From the NCBI RefSeq assembly GCF_014650995.1, contig NZ_BMWA01000004.1:1-64000 (forward strand): a DNA stretch of 64,000 nucleotides, given 5' to 3'. Positions 61,410 to 64,000 of the stretch are shown piece by piece (the stretch's first letter is position 1; every line of letters begins with the position of its first letter). The DNA comes from Streptomyces viridiviolaceus. GTDB taxonomy: Bacteria > Actinomycetota > Actinomycetes > Streptomycetales > Streptomycetaceae. Under the pieces are notes generated by a model. That model was given only the letters and a program-made list of their open reading frames with translations, was not told where the DNA came from and did not search any database. Both the position numbers and the translations under genes were made by a program.

Positions 61410-62425
61410 AGCAGCCACCACCCCACCAGGACGCTGCTCGCCACGGCCACCACCCAGGTCACCGACGCGAACCGCACCGCGAACGCCCGGCCGAAGGTGC
61501 CGGTCTGCAACGCGATCAGCTTCAGGTCCACCATCGGGCCCACCACCATGAACGCCAGCCGCGCCGTCGGCGAGAAGCCGCTCAGCGAGGCCGCGACGAA
61601 CGCGTCGGCCTCGCTGCACACGCACAGCACCACCGCCAGGACCGCGAGCAGCAGCACCCCCGCCCAGGCGGAGCCGGTGAAGACGTCCAGCACGGACCGG
61701 GGCACGGCGATGCCGAAGGTGGCCGCGGCCCCGGCGCCCACCACCAGGAAGCCTCCGGCGTGCAGGAAGTCGTGCCGCAGCCCGGCGAGGAAGCCGGCCA
61801 GGCCCGACGCGGCGGGCCCGGACGCGCGGCCCTTCGGCAGCCGCAGCCACTCCTGGCGCCCGAACCGGGCCCACAGCCAGCCCATCACCACCGCCGCCGC
61901 GAGCGAGGCCGCCAGCCGGGCCGCGACCATCGCCGGTTGTCCCGGGAACGCGATCGACGTCGCCACCAGCACCACCGGGTTGATCGCGGGCGCCGACAGC
62001 AGGAAGGCCAGGGCCGCCGCCGGGGCGACGCCGCGCCGCATCAGGCTCCCGGCCACCGGCACCGACGCGCACTCGCAGCCGGGCAGCACCACCCCGGCCG
62101 CGCCCGCGACCGGCACGGCGAGGGCCTGGTTGCGGGGCAGCAGGCGGCGGAAGACCCGGTCGGGCACGAACGCCCCCATCGCCGCCGACACGACCGTGCC
62201 GAGCAGCAGGAAGGGCACGCCCTGGACGACGACGGCGGTGAACACGGTCCACCAGGCCGCCACCGCCGGCGTGTAGAGGTCGAGCGCCAGGGTCGGGCCG
62301 AGCACCGACGCCACCGTCACGACGGCGAGCAGCGCGGCACCGCCGAGCACGGCGTACACGAGCGCGCGCAGGGCGAGCCGCAGGCCGTCGGCAGTCCGCT
62401 CGGCCGCAGTCCGTTGATCGTCCAC
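61406..62425 (-). CDS. Permease (DUF318 / ArsP-type)
   Basis: A 339-aa membrane protein with eight or more segments. Family motifs are VVLPGCECASVPVAGSLMRRG (a conserved Cys pair) and LSAPAINPVVLVATSIAF in each half, and CSEADAFVAASL. Related ArsP proteins export organoarsenicals, but the DUF318/TIGR03943 pair is conserved in actinobacteria with a likely metal role. GTG 62425 begins the frame; the downstream gene overlaps its stop. Confidence 0.9.
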   Translation of the reverse strand: MDDQRTAAERTADGLRLALRALVYAVLGGAALLAVVTVASVLGPTLALDLYTPAVAAWWTVFTAVVVQGVPFLLLGTVVSAAMGAFVPDRVFRRLLPRNQALAVPVAGAAGVVLPGCECASVPVAGSLMRRGVAPAAALAFLLSAPAINPVVLVATSIAFPGQPAMVAARLAASLAAAVVMGWLWARFGRQEWLRLPKGRASGPAASGLAGFLAGLRHDFLHAGGFLVVGAGAAATFGIAVPRSVLDVFTGSAWAGVLLLAVLAVVLCVCSEADAFVAASLSGFSPTARLAFMVVGPMVDLKLIALQTGTFGRAFAVRFASVTWVVAVASSVLVGWWLL

Positions 62426-62496
62426 GCGCCTCGTCCCGCTCGTCCGGTGTGCCCGTGACAGGTAACCGGCGCCGCTTGTGGCCCGCCTGTGACTCC

Positions 62497-63840
62497 TCAC
62501 AGGGGAGGCTGTGCGGGCGCGGGGCCGAGAGTCGTGGTGCCGGGGGCCGTACGGTGCCCCAGCCCCGTCCGGTACGCGTCCAGGGCCGCCTCCACCCGCC
62601 CGGTGCGGCGCAGCAGGTCTCCCAGCAGCCGGCACAGGTCGGCCAGGTCGCCGGCGGCACCCGCCCGCTCCAGCAGGCTGAGCGCGCGGACGTAGTGCTC
62701 CTCGGCGGACTCGGTGTCCCGGGCGTCCTCGGCGATGATGCCGAGCAGCCGGTGCGCGCCGGCGGCGTGCACCGCACCGCGCTCGGAGGACAGGTCGTCC
62801 AGCACCTCGTGCAGCAGCGCGGCGGCCTCCTCCGACTTGCCGCGCCGGTGCAGTACGTCGGCCAGCTCGACGGCGACCTGGCTGCTGTAGAGGGCGGCGC
62901 GGCTGGCGGACAGCATGCCGAGGGCCTCGCGCAACTCCTCCTCCGCCCGCGGCAGCTCACCGTTCTGGGCGCAGACGTACCCGCGCATCCAGTGGCAGTT
63001 GGCCAGTTCGGTGCGCAGCTGGAGCGTGCGGTACAGCTCGGCCGCCTTGGCGAGCGAGGCGTCGGCCTCGGCGAGGCGGCCCTCGGCGAGCAGGGTGCGG
63101 GCGACGGAGCGGTGCATGCGGGCCACCAGTGCCGGATCGCCCGCGCCGGGGGCCAGCGCGAGGGCCAGCTCGGCGGCCTGGGCGGCCCGCGCGTGCGCGC
63201 CCATGTCCATGTAGGGGCCGATGACGCTGGCGTAGAGCAGCAGCAGCGCGTCGGGGTCGTGCAGACCGCCGCGGTTGAGCTCGTCGAGGGTGGACTCCAG
63301 CAGGTAGACGGCGTAACGGAGTTCACCGGCGAGGTAGTGGGCGAGGGCGCGCCCGCGCAGCGCCGGGACGCGGGCCGGCAGCGGCGCGTCGGCCAGGCAC
63401 TCCTCGGCCCGCTCGAAGTACCGCCGCCCCGCCACCAGCTCGCCGGTCTCCACGGCGCACTCCCCGAGCCCGAGCAGGGCGGCGGCCCGTTCCTCGGTGA
63501 GGCCGTGCGTCTCCGCCTCGGCGAGCAGCGCGCCGTACTGCTCCGCCGCCTGTTCGGCGCCCCCGGTGGCGAGTGTGCGCTGCGCCTCGGTGAGCCTGAG
63601 GCGCAGATCGGTGGCGAGCCGTGCGGGACGCCCGGTGGCCAGCTCCTCGTAGCCGACGCCGAGCCGCTCGGCGAGATGCCGCAGCGCCTCGTCGGAGGGA
63701 CGGACGCGACCGGCCTCCAGCGTGGAGATGTAGGCGGGCGTGTACGCGGGCTCCGCCAGCTGCCGCTGCGTCATCCCGCGTTCGACGCGCAGGCGCTGCA
63801 CCCGGCGTCCGATGGTTCCACGGTCTTCACGGTCCCCCAC
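62497..63840 (-). CDS. XRE-family HTH regulator with TPR domain
   Basis: A 447-aa protein. The N-terminal XRE HTH (residues ~10-65) reads VQRLRVERGMTQRQLAE and ISTLEAGRVRPSDEALRHLA. The rest is TPR-like helices (GELVAGRRYFERAEECLA; GRLAEADASLAKAAELYR). TPR-fused XRE regulators often bind a peptide or small molecule. GTG 63840 follows GGGGGAG six bases upstream; TTG 63846 would overlap that site. It is divergent from the gene at the window edge. Confidence 0.88.
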   Translation of the reverse strand: MGDREDRGTIGRRVQRLRVERGMTQRQLAEPAYTPAYISTLEAGRVRPSDEALRHLAERLGVGYEELATGRPARLATDLRLRLTEAQRTLATGGAEQAAEQYGALLAEAETHGLTEERAAALLGLGECAVETGELVAGRRYFERAEECLADAPLPARVPALRGRALAHYLAGELRYAVYLLESTLDELNRGGLHDPDALLLLYASVIGPYMDMGAHARAAQAAELALALAPGAGDPALVARMHRSVARTLLAEGRLAEADASLAKAAELYRTLQLRTELANCHWMRGYVCAQNGELPRAEEELREALGMLSASRAALYSSQVAVELADVLHRRGKSEEAAALLHEVLDDLSSERGAVHAAGAHRLLGIIAEDARDTESAEEHYVRALSLLERAGAAGDLADLCRLLGDLLRRTGRVEAALDAYRTGLGHRTAPGTTTLGPAPAQPPL

Positions 63841-63900
63841 TGCCAACTCCCCCAGCGCCTCTTGCCGTTCGGCTTCGACGCCCCTAGGTTAAACCGCGGA

Positions 63901-63914
63901 TTAAGCGCGCTTAA
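63901..63914. promoter_or_regulatory. Perfect palindrome between divergent genes
   Basis: TTAAGCGCGCTTAA is a 14-bp perfect palindrome in the 95-base gap between the XRE-TPR gene and the gene at the edge. A TTAAAC half-like sequence lies 10-15 bases to the left. It probably serves as the XRE regulator's operator. Confidence 0.6.
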
Positions 63915-63935
63915 CACGATGTTGCAGAGGACGCC

Positions 63936-64000
63936 GTGCCCGATCGCATCCGCTCCGCCGAGCGGTACACCCGAGGCCTCGCCGCCGGCGTCGCGGCCGT
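63936..64000 (+). CDS. Partial CDS at the window edge
   Basis: A frame from GTG 63936 (with AGAGGAC upstream) reads PDRIRSAERYTRGLAAGVAA and is cut by the window end. Codon bias is typical. It is divergent from the XRE-TPR regulator, so likely regulated by it. Too little remains to identify it; the hydrophobic run starting LAAGVAA could be a first membrane helix. Confidence 0.5.
   Translation, partial: MPDRIRSAERYTRGLAAGVAA

Overview
The window is high-GC actinobacterial chromosome, almost certainly Streptomyces. The codon bias is extreme, GTG and TTG starts are common, genes often overlap as TGATG or ATGA, and the content is typical of the genus: LuxR-family LAL regulator, GAF-ANTAR protein, ECF41 sigma factor, TIGR03943/permease pair, MMPL pump with a NarL-type two-component pair, paired cold-shock/MerR genes, and a lanthipeptide cluster.

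Left end (1-10.3 kb) is an accessory, decaying zone. It holds a frameshifted IS256-type transposase fragment, a truncated hypothetical gene, a low-GC 1121-aa protein with an alpha/beta-hydrolase head, a P-loop STAND-like NTPase core and a solenoid of ~36-residue repeats (a candidate immune or conflict protein), an arsC pseudogene, two identical 46-bp copies of the 3' end of a tRNA-Gly(CCC), and a vapBC-like locus whose toxin carries an internal deletion. Between the two tRNA-end copies lie a cold-shock gene, a DEAD-box RNA helicase, a small CBS-domain protein and a small MerR-like regulator.

Middle (10.3-31.5 kb): a translationally coupled MMPL exporter-histidine kinase-response regulator operon; a divergent epoxide hydrolase/LAL regulator pair; a CHAT-protease protein of 1457 aa divergent from a small Cys-containing protein and a membrane protein (second candidate conflict system); a PAP2 membrane phosphatase-like protein; a FAD oxidoreductase next to an ECF41 sigma factor; and a Tat-type multicopper oxidase.

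31.5-36.3 kb is a minimal class I lanthipeptide operon, lanA-lanB-lanC on the minus strand, with a 12-bp hairpin between lanA and lanB and no transporter, protease or immunity gene beside it.

36.5-64 kb is mostly ordinary: a sugar epimerase/GT2/DUF2064 operon, a molybdopterin oxidoreductase, a second cold-shock/MerR pair paralogous to the first and sharing its promoter-leader sequence, a CNNM/CorC pair, a TerB-like protein behind a strong dyad operator, TatA, a penicillin-binding protein, a LysR/serine beta-lactamase operon, a beta-helix protein, a GH13 glucosidase, a nucleoside hydrolase, lipoproteins, a GAF-ANTAR regulator, the permease/TIGR03943 pair followed by two degenerate copies of the TIGR03943 3' end, and an XRE-TPR regulator divergent from a gene cut by the window edge.

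No search was run. Family calls come from recognised motifs and remembered family features; regulatory sites are inferred from symmetry alone.
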